In this document: piece by piece, positions 23,785-34,200 of the stretch
Layout of the letters: every line of letters begins with the position of its first letter
Numbering within the stretch: position 1 is the first letter of the stretch
Assembly: GCA_019637695.1 (NCBI GenBank)
Contig: JAHBVG010000031.1
Location: 1 to 61,797 of the forward strand
From: Caldilineaceae bacterium
Lineage (GTDB): Bacteria; Chloroflexota; Anaerolineae; Caldilineales; Caldilineaceae
Direction: 5' to 3'
DNA: 61,797 bases
Translations under genes and position numbers: made by a program
Notes under the pieces: model-generated
Seen by the model: only the letters and a program-made list of their open reading frames with translations
The model's database searches: none
Told to the model about the DNA's origin: nothing

Positions 23785-24789
23785 ATGACACGAATTTGGA
23801 ACGAACCAACGAACTTCAAAGAGGAGATGATCGACGGTTTTGTGGCCGCGTATGGACGGTATGTCAAGCGCGTGCCGGGCGCGTCGGGTGTGATGGCCGT
23901 CAACGCGCCGCGGCCGGGCAAGGTCTCGGTGCTGATCGGCGGCGGTTCCGGCCACTATCCCGCCTTTTGTGGCTACGTGGGGGACGGCTTCGCCACGGCA
24001 GCCGTGATCGGCGACATCTTCACCAGCCCGTCGGGCGAACAGGTCTACCGCTGTACCAAGGCCATTGACGGCGGCGCCGGCGTCCTCTATTCCTACGGCA
24101 ACTACAGCGGCGACGTGATGAACTTCGGCATGGCCCAAAATCGCTGCCGCAGGGAAGGCATTGACGTGCGCACCGTCCTCGTCACCGATGACGTGGCCTC
24201 GGCCCCGCCCGAAGAGGAAGAGGATCGCCGCGGCATCGCCGGTGATTTCTATGTCTTCAAGATCGCCGGCGCCAGCGCCTGGCGCGGCGACTCATTGGAC
24301 GATGTGGAACGGCTGGCCCAACACGCCAACGCGCGCACGCGCTCCTTTGGCGTGGCCTTCGGCGGCTGCACGCTCCCCGGCCAGGGCGAACCCCTCTTCA
24401 TCGTGGACCCGAAGCAGATGGAGCTAGGACTGGGCGTCCACGGCGAGCCGGGCATCCAGACCAGCGAACTGCTGCCCGCCCACCAGATCGCCGCCATGCT
24501 CGTGGACAAGATCGTGGCCGACGCCCCATCCGGCGCGGGGAATCGGGTCGCTGTCCTCGTCAACGGGCTGGGCAGCACCCATTACGAAGAGATGTTCGTT
24601 CTCTACAAGAGCATCCACAGTCGGCTGGAAGGCGCAGGGCTGCAACTCCACAACCCCATGGTGACCGAGTTGATCACCTCGCTGGATATGGAGGGCTGCT
24701 CCTTGACGCTCATGTGGCTGGACGATGAGTTGCAACCCTTGCTCGACGCCGCGGCCTCGACCCCGGCCTTTACGCAGATCGGAGGGTAA
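23785..24789 (+). CDS. dhaK: Dihydroxyacetone kinase-like subunit DhaK
   Basis: 334 residues from the ATG at 23785; the upstream in-frame reading runs through the repeats. VLIGGGSGHYPAFCGYVGDG (from about residue 45) is the substrate-binding loop. LGLGVHGEPGIQ (about 215) holds the His that forms a covalent hemiaminal with the ketose. DhaK binds dihydroxyacetone or, in newer relatives, tetroses such as erythrulose. The dhaL gene follows one base after the stop. No PTS DhaM is in the window, so DhaKL may use ATP directly. Confidence 0.9.
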   Translation: MTRIWNEPTNFKEEMIDGFVAAYGRYVKRVPGASGVMAVNAPRPGKVSVLIGGGSGHYPAFCGYVGDGFATAAVIGDIFTSPSGEQVYRCTKAIDGGAGVLYSYGNYSGDVMNFGMAQNRCRREGIDVRTVLVTDDVASAPPEEEEDRRGIAGDFYVFKIAGASAWRGDSLDDVERLAQHANARTRSFGVAFGGCTLPGQGEPLFIVDPKQMELGLGVHGEPGIQTSELLPAHQIAAMLVDKIVADAPSGAGNRVAVLVNGLGSTHYEEMFVLYKSIHSRLEGAGLQLHNPMVTELITSLDMEGCSLTLMWLDDELQPLLDAAASTPAFTQIGG

Positions 24790-24790
24790 G

Positions 24791-25444
24791 ATGAGCGGTT
24801 CCGCCCAGAAAATCGTGCGGCTGAGCCTGCAACGGATGCTCGCCGCCATTGTTGAAAAAGAGGAAGAGTTGGGACGGCTCGACGCCGCCGCCGGGGATGG
24901 CGATCATGGCAGCGGCATGGTGCGTGGGCTGCGCGCTGCGGTGGATGCCGCTGAGAATGCGGGCGATCAGACGCCCGGCGAGTTGCTCACCATCGCCGGT
25001 TCCGCCTTTGCCGACGCCGCCGGCGGCGCGTCGGGCGCGCTGGTGGGCAGCTTCCTGCAAACCATCGGCCAGACGCTGGGGGAGGGTCCTTTTGACGCCA
25101 AATCGGTCGAGCGTGCGCTCAGCGACGGCATGACCATGATGATGCAACTGGGCAAGGCCAAACCCGGCGACAAGACCATGATCGACACGCTGCATCCTTT
25201 TGCCGCGGCGTTGCGCGAGGCTGCCGAGCGGGGTGAGGATCTGCCTACAGCCTGGCGATCCGCGCTGATCCCGGCGGAGGCCGGCGCGCGCTCCACGGTG
25301 GAGATGATGAGCAAGCGCGGGCGATCCTCGCGGCTGCGCGAGCGCAGCATCGGCCATCTCGATCCGGGGGCCATGTCCATGCTCTACATGCTGCGCGCCG
25401 TGGGCGAGGTCCTGCAAGATGAAATGACAGGGGAAAACAGATGA
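24791..25444 (+). CDS. dhaL: Dihydroxyacetone kinase-like subunit DhaL
   Basis: 217 residues from the ATG at 24791 (GGAGGG upstream, within the end of dhaK). AAAGDGDHGSGMVRG (about residue 31) carries the Asp residues that bind Mg-nucleotide. GGASGALVGSFL (about 77) and the late SKRGRSSRLRERSIGHLDPGA segment are family features. It supplies the nucleotide domain for DhaK. The stop overlaps the next ATG (ATGA), so the order dhaK-dhaL-isomerase is probably one translation unit. Confidence 0.9.
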   Translation: MSGSAQKIVRLSLQRMLAAIVEKEEELGRLDAAAGDGDHGSGMVRGLRAAVDAAENAGDQTPGELLTIAGSAFADAAGGASGALVGSFLQTIGQTLGEGPFDAKSVERALSDGMTMMMQLGKAKPGDKTMIDTLHPFAAALREAAERGEDLPTAWRSALIPAEAGARSTVEMMSKRGRSSRLRERSIGHLDPGAMSMLYMLRAVGEVLQDEMTGENR

Positions 25445-25989
25445 TCACAAGAGCCGAATATGAATCGATCCGCCAGCGCGCCGCGGATCTGCTGGCGCAG
25501 ACCGGCGTCGTCGTCACCGCGGATGAACTTGAACGCATGGAGGTAGCCGACTTCGGCCTGAGCGAGATCGAGATCAGCGGCGCGCAGATCCTGACGCTGG
25601 TGGACAACGAGAAGATCGCGGCCAAGCTGCTGGTCATGCTGCCCGATCAGACCGAGCCGGAACACATGCACCCGGCCATTGGCGACTACGCCGGCAAGCA
25701 CGAGACCGTCCGCTGTGAGTGGGGAGAGTTGTATCTCTACGGTCCGGGCGAGGCAACGCCCAATCCACAGGGAAAGCCGCCCGCCCATCGCCTCGACACC
25801 TACACCGTCTGGCGCGAGTACATCCTCAGACCGGGCGATCAGGTCACCTTCCTCCCCGGTTCGCCGCATTGGTTCCAGGGCGGTCCCCAGGGCGCGGTGA
25901 TCTGGAGCTTCTCCACCAAGGCCACCGACATTCAGGACGTTTTCACCGATCCCAATATTCAGCGGCAGACGGTGATCGTCGATTCGTGA
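25441..25989 (+). CDS. D-lyxose ketol-isomerase-like cupin
   Basis: 182 residues, overlapping dhaL by ATGA. Cupin metal ligands are visible: EPEHMHPAIGDYAGKHETVR (His-x-His about residue 76, then Glu) and the late PGSPHWFQGG His (about 140). D-lyxose isomerases of this fold interconvert lyxose/xylulose and mannose/fructose. It ends the plus-strand sugar operon, just before the inserted minus-strand defence-like module. The true sugar may be another aldose. Confidence 0.8.
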   Translation: MITRAEYESIRQRAADLLAQTGVVVTADELERMEVADFGLSEIEISGAQILTLVDNEKIAAKLLVMLPDQTEPEHMHPAIGDYAGKHETVRCEWGELYLYGPGEATPNPQGKPPAHRLDTYTVWREYILRPGDQVTFLPGSPHWFQGGPQGAVIWSFSTKATDIQDVFTDPNIQRQTVIVDS

Positions 25990-26268
25990 ACTGTAATAGC
26001 GGTGAATCGATACGGTGGGGAAGGTGTCAATGGACCTGGTTCCATTGCTTCCCACTGGACCAGGGATCTAAGTTGCTTTAGTTCCTGCCAACCCATCTTG
26101 CCCGCGCAGAATATAGGGCAACGAATCCAGATGGTTAAGGGCCGAACACAAGATGATACGCACAGCCCAAACCTGTTCGAGCAGGGCCACAGCTATTTGG
26201 ACTTTTTCTGCGCGCTTCGGCCTGTCGCAAGTGCTGGGATTCCCGGCACAATGAGCAAATTGTTCATG
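25990..26268. other. Junction of sugar operon and defence-like module
   Basis: 279 bases between two genes that converge on it. I see no credible ORF on either strand and no clear terminator or direct repeat matching the other edge of the module near 34.9-35.5 kb. Confidence 0.5.
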
Positions 26269-29200
26269 TCAAAGAGTAGAGTACAGGAAGTCTCTCGCCA
26301 GCCCACGCGCTAACATATCGTGGAAAGGCTGATTACGGAAATGCCATAGGCACTGATGACAGGCAGTTTCATCGCCACATTCACAGCCTGCGACGTGTTC
26401 ATAGGCTGAACGGAACACATCTGGCAGCGCTTCATTCACACGGCGCATATGACCGGCCCCACCGGGCACGTCGTCGTAGAGCATCAGCGCCGGTGTAAGA
26501 CCGAGTGTGTGGTAGTAGAGCGTACCGTTTATATCATCCCGGCGGATACCTAACGACTGACTGGCTCCTTCAATGAGAGCATACAACAGCGAGAACCAGA
26601 CATTTTTTTCGCCCTGCACCCATTGGACGAGATATTGCATCGCAAGCGGACCTGTCAGTTGAATCTCCAAAACGTCGGTGATAAAGCTGTGGCCGAGCCG
26701 ACGCTGCATCAGGTTGTCGGCGGGGCAGTCCCGACCGGTCCGAGGATTCTTGTGCTGGATGGTTTGTCGCTGGCGACCACGACTGCGGCCACGGTTAACT
26801 GACTGCCTATCTGTCTGCCCGGCAGAGGCCGGAATCGGATGCGCATAACCGCACAGAGGACAGATATGAAAACCGTAGCCATCGGGGCCGTGATTGACCA
26901 GCACAAGCTGACCGAAGCGGGAGTAACGGGTGGCAACGGCGATGTCTGGTCTGGTTAGGAGGGGATGAGTTAGGGCCGTTTCCTGGTGATCCAAAGGAGA
27001 CACTTCTACTCCGTCGTCCGGTGTTGCGTAATCGCTGAAGTAGACCCGTGACGTATACTGGCGCGGGGGGCGCGCCTCGCCCGGTTCATCCAGACGGCGA
27101 TCCGCCAGGAAACCAAATTCCGGGCGGATCATCACACCACTTACGCGCGGACTGTTCGCTGGCAAGTTGCGTCCACACTGGCATTGGAGAATGGAGTGAT
27201 CCCCTGACTGCAAATTAAAGTGATGACAGTCGGGACAGATTGCAAACGCTTCGGGCTCCCACCCTTTATCTGGTAAGCGATAGATGCCGCCGCCTGTCCA
27301 TACTTTCTTGGCCGCCACTAGCTTGGACCCTGGGGCAAATTCTGAGATAGCCATGCGCAAGTCGCGCTGTAGCTCCACGCGCTGAGCTATGTCATTGTCA
27401 GGTACATAGTCAGTGATGAACTCCACCACATCTACCGGGAAGCCGTACTTGGGCAACACATTGTGCTGCCCAAAGAAGTTGATCAGGTCACGAGCATATA
27501 TGGTGTTGCGAATATTGCGGAGATGCCCTGCTCGGAAATCCTTCTGTTCGTCCCTGGCTTGCTGTATTTGTTCATCATAATAGGTCAATCGTTCCAGAAC
27601 TTTCTGCGCGGCCAGATCGAAGTCTTCCCGCAGCTTGCCTAGCCACCCCCAATCGGCCACATGCAATTCGGCTTGTAAGTCTGGAGGTACAACACGCACC
27701 AACGCCTGACGCACATCTTCTGGTCTTTGGTCCAGATAACTATGGAACAACTCGCTCCCTGAAGCCACACCATTGCCTGGGTCGAAAAAAAGCCCCACTT
27801 TCATCTCTGCACGCTCGCGGAAACGTTCGTGCTGCTCCCCGCACCAGCGCAAGAAGGCCGCGATCAGCACCGAGTGCATGTGACGCTGCACAATTTTGGG
27901 GTTACGCACAGCTACCACTGGCGTGGGCACACGACCGGATACGATTTTGCGAGGATCTCGATAATGGGCCAGATCGTGGGAACGGCGCTGGGCAAAAGTG
28001 AGGGCAAAGGCAGCACTCTCCGCGCGACGACCGGCGCGACCGGCGCGCTGGAGATAGTTGGCAGTAGCCGGAGGGACATTGCGCATCAACACAGCCTGCA
28101 ATTCACCCACGTCCACACCCAATTCAAAGGTGGTCGAACAGGAGAGGACATTCACGTCGCCCCGCTCAAAGTCATTCTGTATTTTGCGGGCTTCCTCAGC
28201 CGTCCACTGGGCCGTATGTTCTTCCACACGAATGGCCGCAGGCGAAAGGCGCTGGTACAGATCGCGGTAGTGGTTATCTAGACGCGCGACTTCCGCTACC
28301 TTGACAGGGATCAATTCCCCCTGGCAACCGTAAGTAGTGCATATACCGCGTAGAGAGTTATAGGCAAGGCTGCGACACTGATTGCACTGCCAGAGCGGTG
28401 TGTCGTTCTGAACCGGCACCCACTCCCACAAAGCGTAATCCAGTTGGTAGCCAATGCCCTGCCGCCGGGGCAGCATATTGTCTTTCAAATAGGCATAACG
28501 CCGCCACAGACTATCCAGAGGGCTGAAGTGTTTTTCCCAAAGCTCGTTCAGAGTTTCTTTGGCGATTCGTTTGTGTTCTTGGGGAGAAAGTCCAGGCGCG
28601 GTCTCTTCAAGAAGTTTCTCCAGAATCTCGAGGCGGCCATTTACAGATCGAGCCGGCGTCCAGCGCAGGATATGACGTGGCAATTTTTCGCCTTTGTGCG
28701 GCTCATTAGTAACAAAATGCGCCCGGTTGCGCGGGGTAAAAACTTCGTCTGTAGGGTCAACTTGGGGGGGGAAACGCAGCACTGCGCCACGACGGAGTGT
28801 ATCAAGCAGCAGCCGAAGCAGAGTTTCGGCTTCCGTCTCGCTCAGATTCCAGGGAGAAGTCAGCAGAGGCGCGGGCGCGCGCCAGCCTCGAGGCCAGCGC
28901 AGACGCAGATGCATCAGCCCCAATCCCTCCAGGCTCTGGTGACGGTCAGAAGTCGCCAATTCCTGCATCAGCCAGGTGCGCGTCTCGCGCAACTTCTCAT
29001 CTCGGCTCGTCCGAAAACTGAAGATGCCTGCCTGTTCGGCCTGTTCCCGCAGCCGTTCGGCCAGGTCCTCCAGTGTCAGTTCGCCTCGTCTGCCTGCCCC
29101 ATCCTGGAGCAAGGCCTGATAGATCAGGCGGCGGTGAAGAATATTTTTATAGGTGCGCTCCAGGTAGGGTGCGAAGAAGGCGGCGTCCTGGCGGCTGTCG

Positions 29201-31236
29201 GCAAAGATAAGCAGTTTGCGTCCTTGTCCCGGTTTCTCCTGCATCTCCTCGCTTTGATCGGGAGGCACTTCTGTATAAAGGGCAGTAGCCAGCACACTGA
29301 CTGGCGCATCCTGGCCGGTCAGGAAGCGATAGACTACACCGCCGCGTGCCCGGGCCGCACAATGGGGGCAGTACATACGCTCTTGTTGTGTGCCATTGTA
29401 CGGGGCTTTGCGCGCTTGAACTGGTGCCTGGCAAGAACAGTTTAGTGGCTCAAGACCGTCGGTAAGTTGCCCGCAGCGCACGCAAAGCGTATATTCCGGC
29501 CAATTGTCATCGCTGGCCTCATCTTCGGTATCTTCGTCTTCATTCGGCTCCGGCAGGTAATCGGCAAGGATGAAATAGCTTAGGGGTCGATCCTCCGAAC
29601 CATACCCCCCCTTGGGAATGCGCAAGTAGCGGGAGCGATTACCGTTTCGATCTTCTACTTTTTCTTCAGCTACGATGTAAATGATGCCACAGCGGGCGCA
29701 AGTGGCGATCTCAAAGACCTGTTGTTGACAGTCGGGGCAACTTTCGTGGCGATTGAGGAAGAGGTGAGGTTGACGATCGTCGTGTCCGGCTGCGTGAAAG
29801 CAGATAAACGCCCCTTCCAGAGCGCGGGCAAAGACGTGATAACGGGCCGGAATCAGGGGCATACTATCGCCATCCTCCCGCGCACGTACGGCCAGATTCA
29901 CCAACCAGATTGCGGCCTCTTGCGCCGCATCTTTCTCCAATTCGGGGAAAAGAGCCTGAGCAATTGTAGTCAAAAAATCCGGCTTACCTGACAGATCGGC
30001 TTGCAGTTTGTGTACCCGCTGGTCGCCCCGCAACACTGCGTAGAGCGACCGATTGGCATCGGCAGCGCCGCGTGCCTCCTCCACAAAGTGAGCGGCTACG
30101 CCGTGTTGTTGGCACACTTGTGCAATCATGCTCGGGGACGGATCAGCGCCCTGACCCTCAAAGAGCTGATTCAACGCGCTATATAGGTTTACTGCACCCA
30201 TACCCCAGGGCGCGCCCAATTCGTCCACGCTCTTACGCACGGCCTCAAAGACATAGCTGGCGTCGAAAGGTTCGCCGAAAAGTTGTTCGGCAAATGCAGC
30301 GGCTTTGGGAAAATCCTCGCTGCCCTTTCCCAACGTAGCCGATGTGGCAATGCAGGTGAGTCGTCCCGCCTCACTCTGCACAATCCGATCCTTCAGACGG
30401 CGCAACAGCATCGCCACTTCTATACCGCTGGCCCCATCGTAGACGTGGGCCTCATCCACAACAATAAAGCGCCAGTGTTGGCCGGTAGAACCGTCAAACA
30501 GGGCTGTGTCCTGTGGGCGCAGGAGCAGATACTCCAGCATCGCATAGTTGGTCAGCAGAATGTGCGGCGGTCGATCCTGCATTTCCTCACGGGAGATCAA
30601 CTCATTGGGCAACGGCTCCGTGTGCCATTCTTCCCGGAATTGTTGTAGAGCATCCTCACGTCGGTAGCGGGTTTCGCCGATATAGCGGCCAAAGGTAATC
30701 GCCGGATAGCGCTGGAGTACAAGACGCAGCCGTTTTAGCTGGTCATTGGCCAGAGCATTCATCGGGTAGAGGAGCAGAGCGCGTACACCGGGCAGTCTCA
30801 ACGTGCTGGCTTCCTCCTCGCGCAGGAGATGATCGAAAATGGGAATGAGAAAACTCTCGGTCTTGCCCGAACCTGTGCCTGTTGCCACAATCAGATTGCG
30901 CCCGCGCTCCGCAACGTTGCGTATGGCATTTTCCTGATGAACGTACAGTTTTCTCCCATAGGGTAGGGGTGGTTTTTCAAGATCGGCGGTAGACTCGCAA
31001 AGGGCGCGAAAGCGCTGATGCAGCACACCTTCTGTCACCAACTGGGCGATGGAGCGGTCACTGCGGAAGGGTGGCGCTGCTTCCAGCAGCGGTCCCTTGA
31101 CCAGTCGTTCGGGTTCAGCCAGCTTCTGCCAAAAGGAACGACGTAGTTCTTCGTTACGGAAGGGGTAGATCGTCTTCAGATAGCGTTCGTAGGCGTCGGC
31201 GATCTTGCGTGTGGTTTGGATGGGATGCAGACTCAC
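26269..31236 (-). CDS. DEAD/DEAH-box helicase with DUF1998, DruE-like
   Basis: 1655 residues from a GTG at 31236 that overlaps the upstream stop as GTGA and has GAGGAG eight bases before it; a longer reading to 31281 lacks such a site. Motif I VATGTGSGKTES is at about residue 115, VVDEAHVYDG at about 260, ATSATLG follows, and motif VI LQRAGRAGRR is at about 1060. Cys clusters (CPDC, CARC, CVRC, CPHC) lie at about 500-640. The end has GGAGHMRRVNEAL and CQCLWHFRNQ-like DUF1998 cysteines (CECGDETACHQC). Large DUF1998 helicases are the core of Druantia (DruE) and relatives of DISARM. With a single large partner it best fits Druantia type III. Confidence 0.75.
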   Translation of the reverse strand: MSLHPIQTTRKIADAYERYLKTIYPFRNEELRRSFWQKLAEPERLVKGPLLEAAPPFRSDRSIAQLVTEGVLHQRFRALCESTADLEKPPLPYGRKLYVHQENAIRNVAERGRNLIVATGTGSGKTESFLIPIFDHLLREEEASTLRLPGVRALLLYPMNALANDQLKRLRLVLQRYPAITFGRYIGETRYRREDALQQFREEWHTEPLPNELISREEMQDRPPHILLTNYAMLEYLLLRPQDTALFDGSTGQHWRFIVVDEAHVYDGASGIEVAMLLRRLKDRIVQSEAGRLTCIATSATLGKGSEDFPKAAAFAEQLFGEPFDASYVFEAVRKSVDELGAPWGMGAVNLYSALNQLFEGQGADPSPSMIAQVCQQHGVAAHFVEEARGAADANRSLYAVLRGDQRVHKLQADLSGKPDFLTTIAQALFPELEKDAAQEAAIWLVNLAVRAREDGDSMPLIPARYHVFARALEGAFICFHAAGHDDRQPHLFLNRHESCPDCQQQVFEIATCARCGIIYIVAEEKVEDRNGNRSRYLRIPKGGYGSEDRPLSYFILADYLPEPNEDEDTEDEASDDNWPEYTLCVRCGQLTDGLEPLNCSCQAPVQARKAPYNGTQQERMYCPHCAARARGGVVYRFLTGQDAPVSVLATALYTEVPPDQSEEMQEKPGQGRKLLIFADSRQDAAFFAPYLERTYKNILHRRLIYQALLQDGAGRRGELTLEDLAERLREQAEQAGIFSFRTSRDEKLRETRTWLMQELATSDRHQSLEGLGLMHLRLRWPRGWRAPAPLLTSPWNLSETEAETLLRLLLDTLRRGAVLRFPPQVDPTDEVFTPRNRAHFVTNEPHKGEKLPRHILRWTPARSVNGRLEILEKLLEETAPGLSPQEHKRIAKETLNELWEKHFSPLDSLWRRYAYLKDNMLPRRQGIGYQLDYALWEWVPVQNDTPLWQCNQCRSLAYNSLRGICTTYGCQGELIPVKVAEVARLDNHYRDLYQRLSPAAIRVEEHTAQWTAEEARKIQNDFERGDVNVLSCSTTFELGVDVGELQAVLMRNVPPATANYLQRAGRAGRRAESAAFALTFAQRRSHDLAHYRDPRKIVSGRVPTPVVAVRNPKIVQRHMHSVLIAAFLRWCGEQHERFRERAEMKVGLFFDPGNGVASGSELFHSYLDQRPEDVRQALVRVVPPDLQAELHVADWGWLGKLREDFDLAAQKVLERLTYYDEQIQQARDEQKDFRAGHLRNIRNTIYARDLINFFGQHNVLPKYGFPVDVVEFITDYVPDNDIAQRVELQRDLRMAISEFAPGSKLVAAKKVWTGGGIYRLPDKGWEPEAFAICPDCHHFNLQSGDHSILQCQCGRNLPANSPRVSGVMIRPEFGFLADRRLDEPGEARPPRQYTSRVYFSDYATPDDGVEVSPLDHQETALTHPLLTRPDIAVATRYSRFGQLVLVNHGPDGYGFHICPLCGYAHPIPASAGQTDRQSVNRGRSRGRQRQTIQHKNPRTGRDCPADNLMQRRLGHSFITDVLEIQLTGPLAMQYLVQWVQGEKNVWFSLLYALIEGASQSLGIRRDDINGTLYYHTLGLTPALMLYDDVPGGAGHMRRVNEALPDVFRSAYEHVAGCECGDETACHQCLWHFRNQPFHDMLARGLARDFLYSTL

Positions 31237-34200
31237 AGGTGTTGCTCCTCTTTTGACTCGTCCACTCGTACACGAATCCACGTCAGTTTTTCGTCCTGCT
31301 TCAGCCGTCTGCGGGATTGGAATTGCCCGGCATGAGCAGCTTCATGATGCTGCGCATAGCCGACCATATCACTGAACAACTCTTGACAGTATCCGCATTG
31401 ATACGGGCTGTGATCGGTGAAATGGAGTAGGCTGTTGCTTAGATGTAAGCGTACAGATAGGGGAAAAGGCGATAGCTGAATGCTTCCGTATGCATAATAA
31501 TCCTCTGCCAGGGGTGCGCAAAACCGCGCCTGACCAGTTGAGCGGTCACGCAGGTTGTGGATGAAAATTGGTCCGATACTGGTGTCCAGGTGCATTCGAG
31601 GCCAAAGCCAGGTTATTTGCAGAGGGTTTCTGTAAGTCAATTCCCGTAGTAGTTCGGCGGCATCCTGACTACCCTGCATCGCCAGGTATTCAGCGGCGCT
31701 CTGCGGATTCTCTTTGAGTAGAGTGACTGCATCACCAATCAGTAGATCGCCATTGGTCACATCCTCCAGCAGCGCTTCCATTGCCGCTTGAAAGGCATCT
31801 TCTTTTTCTGCACTATCCAAAGATAGATGACACAGGGATTCTAGACAACGTCTGCGCGGGAGGCGCAAACCGCTTCGCAATACCCACATATGAATCTTTT
31901 CTGGAAATGAGTGGGGCAGATGCTGAAAGTATCGCTCCATTTCATCTGCTGGATGATCGTCTTGCGCCAGTCGATCAATGATTGACTGCTCAAATATTCT
32001 GAGCTGCGCAAGTTTGTAGGCGTTATTGTCCAACTTAGCAGTTGTTTCAGCCCAACGGGTAAGCCAGATTAAGGAGAGGATTTGGCGCTGGTCACTTAGG
32101 GCCTTGTTTGTATTGTGAAGTTCCTGGTGTTGATTGTTGTAATACTGGTGACAGAATAGAGCGAGCAGTTGCCCAACGTCAGCTTGTCCCTGGTTTCGCA
32201 GCTTGACTATTTCTGCATAGTATTGTGTCAGTCCCGGCGGCTTGATAAGGATTGTATTCGATTGATTGGATGCTGGACGTTGTGTCGCCTGGCTGGCCCA
32301 GGGATTGTAGATGACGATTTCGCCCAAATAGGCCTCGGCTGGCAACTCGCTACTAGGCAAAACCCATTCGGCCGATATCGTAGCCATTTCTGGTATAGCG
32401 AGGGTGATGGGTATATCCACCCACGGCCGATCCAAAGGCCAAAGACGCAACTGTGTGCGCCCTAGTTGCGAATTCTCCCAATAGAGCGTCAAGTGTACTT
32501 GTTCGTCTTTGTCGTGCCAATCGTACTGAATTTCCCCCAAATCGTGGTTGGGCAAGAGATAGAGTGCGTCAACTGTAATCGGTTCGGCTTCTCCCTCGGC
32601 AGTAATCTCCAATTGCCAGAGTAAGGTTTCCTGTCTCTCCCTCCACAAAGTCAGCACTTCGGTCAAAGGAATCGCTACAATACGCTGCAATGATGTCTGA
32701 TCGGGGCGCACTTCGCGCCAGACTTGCCCGTTAGCATCCAGCAGACGCCAGCCGAGATGAAATGTTGGGCCACCAGCCACTAGCGGCAACCACACGCGTA
32801 ACTCAGCATCGCTTCCCAGCCCCTCGGGGAAGAGAGCGAATGGCTGTGTTTTCCAATTGACGTCACCGCCTGCCTCCAATCCAGTATAGAGCGACCATCG
32901 CAACCGCTGAATGGGGATACTCAGCGGCATAGCAACGCCGTATGCATGGGTGATCTGTAGTGTCACCTGTTGGATGAATGCCTCAGCGACCAACGTATAT
33001 GCTCGCTGTCCATCACTCAATCGTTCTTCCCGTAAAGCGACACCTGTCTGCGGCGGGCTAGAGCGAACGCTGAGCGTCTCGTCACAGATGACGCGGAGAT
33101 GGGCTGGAGCGTCTGGCTGCGCCAGATAGAGGGAATCGTGCCCTTCAATCGTGATGGAGGGAGAGCATCGCAAACCCAACGTGTAGTTGCGCCCCAGCGG
33201 CCCACGTACACTCACCTCAAATTTGCCGACAGGTTGATTCCCCAGCAATTGTGGATGAGTCAATTCCAGACAAACTGTCTCGTCCTCTCTGCGTAGAGGA
33301 AGGTCTGAGAGCACAAAGCTACGGTAACCGGGTGGCTGCGCATTCCCGGCCCCGCGCACAGAGACGCGCCAGCGTTGTGGCTGTGTTGTCTGTATGACAA
33401 GCGCGGGCGGGTGACCACAATAAAGAGGGAAATCCTCGTGTTCAAAGCCGGGTAACACCCGTTTCCCACCATCCAAATAGGGCCGGCTATGACTTTTCTC
33501 GTGGATGATGGAAAATTGCAGGTCTCTCTGGCCGTTGCCCTCACGAAGGGCCAATTCTCCTGGCTCTAATTGCCATTCTTCCAGACAGAATCCACGCCAG
33601 GAATCTGTCAAGCGTGGCAACTGGCGTAGTCGGCGGCTACCTCCTTTTGCTTGCAGGGAAACCGAATCGGGATAGAGCAGCCAGCGTTTCCCCGGCCTGT
33701 GTTGTTCCTGCTCATCTAGGCTATCCGCTTCATAATCATCAAAAGACTCAAAGACAAGCAGCGGCGATGTACCAAAACCTGACACCACCCATTTCTGTAG
33801 ACAAGAACTATCAGCGAGCAACTCCAATTCGTAACCTTGAGCAGGTAGAACCGAAGCTGAATTGGTAGCAGTATACTGGTAACCGTTTTCAATTCGCTGC
33901 CGATTCGTACCGATCACCTGTATTCGACTTCCGTCTGTTACCCGCCACACTAACTCCCTTGGCGCATCCCGATTGGGTAACTGTTGCGGTGGAAGGTAAA
34001 GTGTTATTCCCGTCGTGTATGGGGCAACGGTGAGTCTTGGTCGCTGCAATCGTATTGAGGACTGGAGAGGGCGCGAACGGGTCTCAACTGTCTGTCTTGC
34101 CAGCCAGATCCGATAGGATTGCAGAACGCGTTCGGGCAAACCGAATGTATCCCATTCTGACTCTGAGTTGGTGCGTAGAAGGTCCAGACAACGCGCCACA

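Noticed and set aside
26002..26313. 103-residue plus-strand ORF after the lyxose-isomerase-like gene
   Set aside because: No ribosome site, no recognisable pattern, and it overlaps the end of the helicase gene.
28444..29445. 333-residue plus-strand ORF
   Set aside because: Lies entirely antisense to the DUF1998 helicase, whose motifs are clear; low-complexity basic composition and no ribosome site.
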